Positions 5,396 through 6,559 of a stretch of DNA of 6,559 bases are shown piece by piece (the stretch's first letter is position 1; every line of letters begins with the position of its first letter). The notes beneath the pieces were generated by a model. That model had not been told where the DNA came from and ran no database searches. It saw only the letters and a program-made list of their open reading frames with translations. This DNA is from an uncultured Clostridia bacterium. Lineage in GTDB: Bacteria; Bacillota; Clostridia; Oscillospirales; CAG-272. The position numbers and the translations under genes were made by a program. The stretch covers positions 1 through 6,559 of the forward strand of contig CALDMI010000409.1 of NCBI GenBank assembly GCA_937914815.1. The letters are read 5' to 3'.

Positions 5396-6559
5396 ATGAA
5401 GTATTATCTCGCGGTTGATATCGGTGCGTCCGGGGGACGCCACATCATAGGCTATATGAAGGACGGGGAGCTTGTGACCGATGAGGTCTACCGTTTCCCG
5501 AACGGAATGGATGAGCGTGACGGACATCTTGTCTGGGACAGAGAGCGGCTGGTGCTCGAGGTCACGGAGGGACTGCGGCGCGCGTTTGCAAAATATCCGG
5601 AGATAGAGAGCATGTCGATAGACACATGGGGCGTCGACTATGTGCTCATGAAGGGCGACAAGGAGATAGAGCCCATGTATGCCTATCGCGACGGGAGGAC
5701 GGAAGAGCCGATAAAGCTCGTCCACGGTATAATACCGTTCCCGGCGCTGTACGAGAGAACAGGAATACAGTTCAATTCCTTCAATACAATATATCAGCTT
5801 TACGCGGATAAGCTCGCCGGGCGGCTCGACGGTGTGACAGCCTTTCTTATGCTCCCCGAGTACCTTATGTACAAGCTCACCGGCGTCATGCGCCATGAGT
5901 ACACGAACGCGACAACGACAGGTCTTGTGAACGCGAAAACGCACGAGTTTGACCCCGAGATATGGTCGGCTCTCGGTCTGCCGGAGGGGCTTATGGCAAA
6001 GCTCTCTGCCCCCGGGACGCTCGTCGGTCGCCTGCTCCCGGATGTGCAGGCGCATGTCGGGGGAGACCTGAACGTCGTCCTCTGCGCGACGCACGACACC
6101 GGCAGCGCGGTTGAGGCTATCGACATGGAGATAAACGCGCCGTACATATCCTCCGGCACGTGGTCGCTCCTCGGTATACGGACGCCGGAGGCGCTGACAG
6201 ACGATAACAGCCGCGAGAACATGTATTCAAACGAGGGCGGCGTCGGCTACAACCGCTATCAGAAGAACATAACCGGAATGTGGATAAATCAGTCGCTGCG
6301 GCGGGAGCTGTGCCCGGAGACCGGGTACGGCGAGCTCGTGACACTGGCGTATAAATCAAAGTACGAGGGAATAATAGATGTAAACGACCCGTCCTTCTCG
6401 GCTCCAAAGAGCATGAAAGAAGCTATGGACGAGTATCTTGTGAAGCACGGATATAAGAAGCCGAAGAAGACGGAGGATTACTTCCGCTGTGCATACGAGA
6501 GCCTCGCGGAGGGGTACAGAATAGCCCTTGACGCTCTCTGCAAGAATACCGGAATAGAT
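5396..6559 (+). CDS. rhaB: Rhamnulokinase, FGGY carbohydrate kinase (partial, C-terminus outside window)
   Basis: Phosphorylates L-rhamnulose with ATP to L-rhamnulose 1-phosphate, the second step of L-rhamnose breakdown, in the cytoplasm. All 388 visible codons are open in one frame to the window edge. RhaB-type signatures: nucleotide-binding start VDIGASGGR (7-15), DTWGVDYVL (76-84), YRDGRT, TGIQFNSFNTIYQL, EYTNATTTGLVN, THDTGSAV with probable catalytic base D234, SSGTWSLLG (252-260), and NEGGVGYNRYQKNITGMW starting at 279. These match E. coli RhaB as I recall it, in order and spacing, better than xylulose, glycerol or fuculose kinases. The motif usually reading GASSGR has Gly at 13. Family length is about 470-490, so roughly 90 residues are outside. 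ATG at 5396 follows GGAGAGG by seven bases. It is divergent from the AraC-family gene, with promoter and candidate operator between. Isoleucine is ATA in 19 of 22 codons. Isomerase and aldolase genes, if present, would be to the right. Confidence 0.92.
   Translation, partial: MKYYLAVDIGASGGRHIIGYMKDGELVTDEVYRFPNGMDERDGHLVWDRERLVLEVTEGLRRAFAKYPEIESMSIDTWGVDYVLMKGDKEIEPMYAYRDGRTEEPIKLVHGIIPFPALYERTGIQFNSFNTIYQLYADKLAGRLDGVTAFLMLPEYLMYKLTGVMRHEYTNATTTGLVNAKTHEFDPEIWSALGLPEGLMAKLSAPGTLVGRLLPDVQAHVGGDLNVVLCATHDTGSAVEAIDMEINAPYISSGTWSLLGIRTPEALTDDNSRENMYSNEGGVGYNRYQKNITGMWINQSLRRELCPETGYGELVTLAYKSKYEGIIDVNDPSFSAPKSMKEAMDEYLVKHGYKKPKKTEDYFRCAYESLAEGYRIALDALCKNTGID

Noticed and set aside
5312..6094. 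260-codon minus-strand open frame over the kinase
   Set aside because: Antisense shadow of a clear rhamnulokinase, His/Arg/Leu-rich without domain features.

Overview
The window looks like chromosomal DNA from a GC-rich member of the Firmicutes, probably Clostridia. The reasons are an AddA-type (not RecB-type) helicase-nuclease, strong Shine-Dalgarno sites, sigma-A-like promoters with extended -10 elements, and an AraC-family regulator divergent from a rhamnulokinase. Isoleucine codon choice is odd for such GC-rich DNA: ATA is far the commonest codon in the kinase. GC content and lineage are judged by eye.

Left half, minus strand: truB (tRNA pseudouridine-55 synthase, 3078-3971) is followed after 39 bases by addA (3038 running off the left edge), so the two are probably one transcript. 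A good promoter lies upstream of truB at 4058-4086. addA is cut by the window edge; all its helicase motifs are present, but the C-terminal nuclease domain is outside.

Middle: 3972-4184 holds the truB promoter and leader plus a cluster of GTGCGGC-type inverted repeats that can fold in competing ways. An AraC-family regulator follows on the minus strand. Its start is unusual: a perfect nine-base Shine-Dalgarno site sits four bases upstream of an in-frame ACG, and the only upstream in-frame TTG codons lie inside its own promoter.

Right: the kinase (plus strand, 5396 to the edge) is RhaB-like and is transcribed divergently from the regulator. The 155 bases between the regulator's longest possible frame and the kinase contain the kinase promoter and an imperfect direct repeat with a 22-base period next to its -35. 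That is the expected layout for activation by an AraC-type protein. Both divergent leaders carry a perfect hairpin just upstream of the Shine-Dalgarno site. The inferred logic is a rhamnose-responsive regulator switching on a rhamnose catabolic operon whose remaining genes lie to the right. I see no CRISPR array, mobile element or RNA gene, and no wholly new system; the novel content lies in the control regions.
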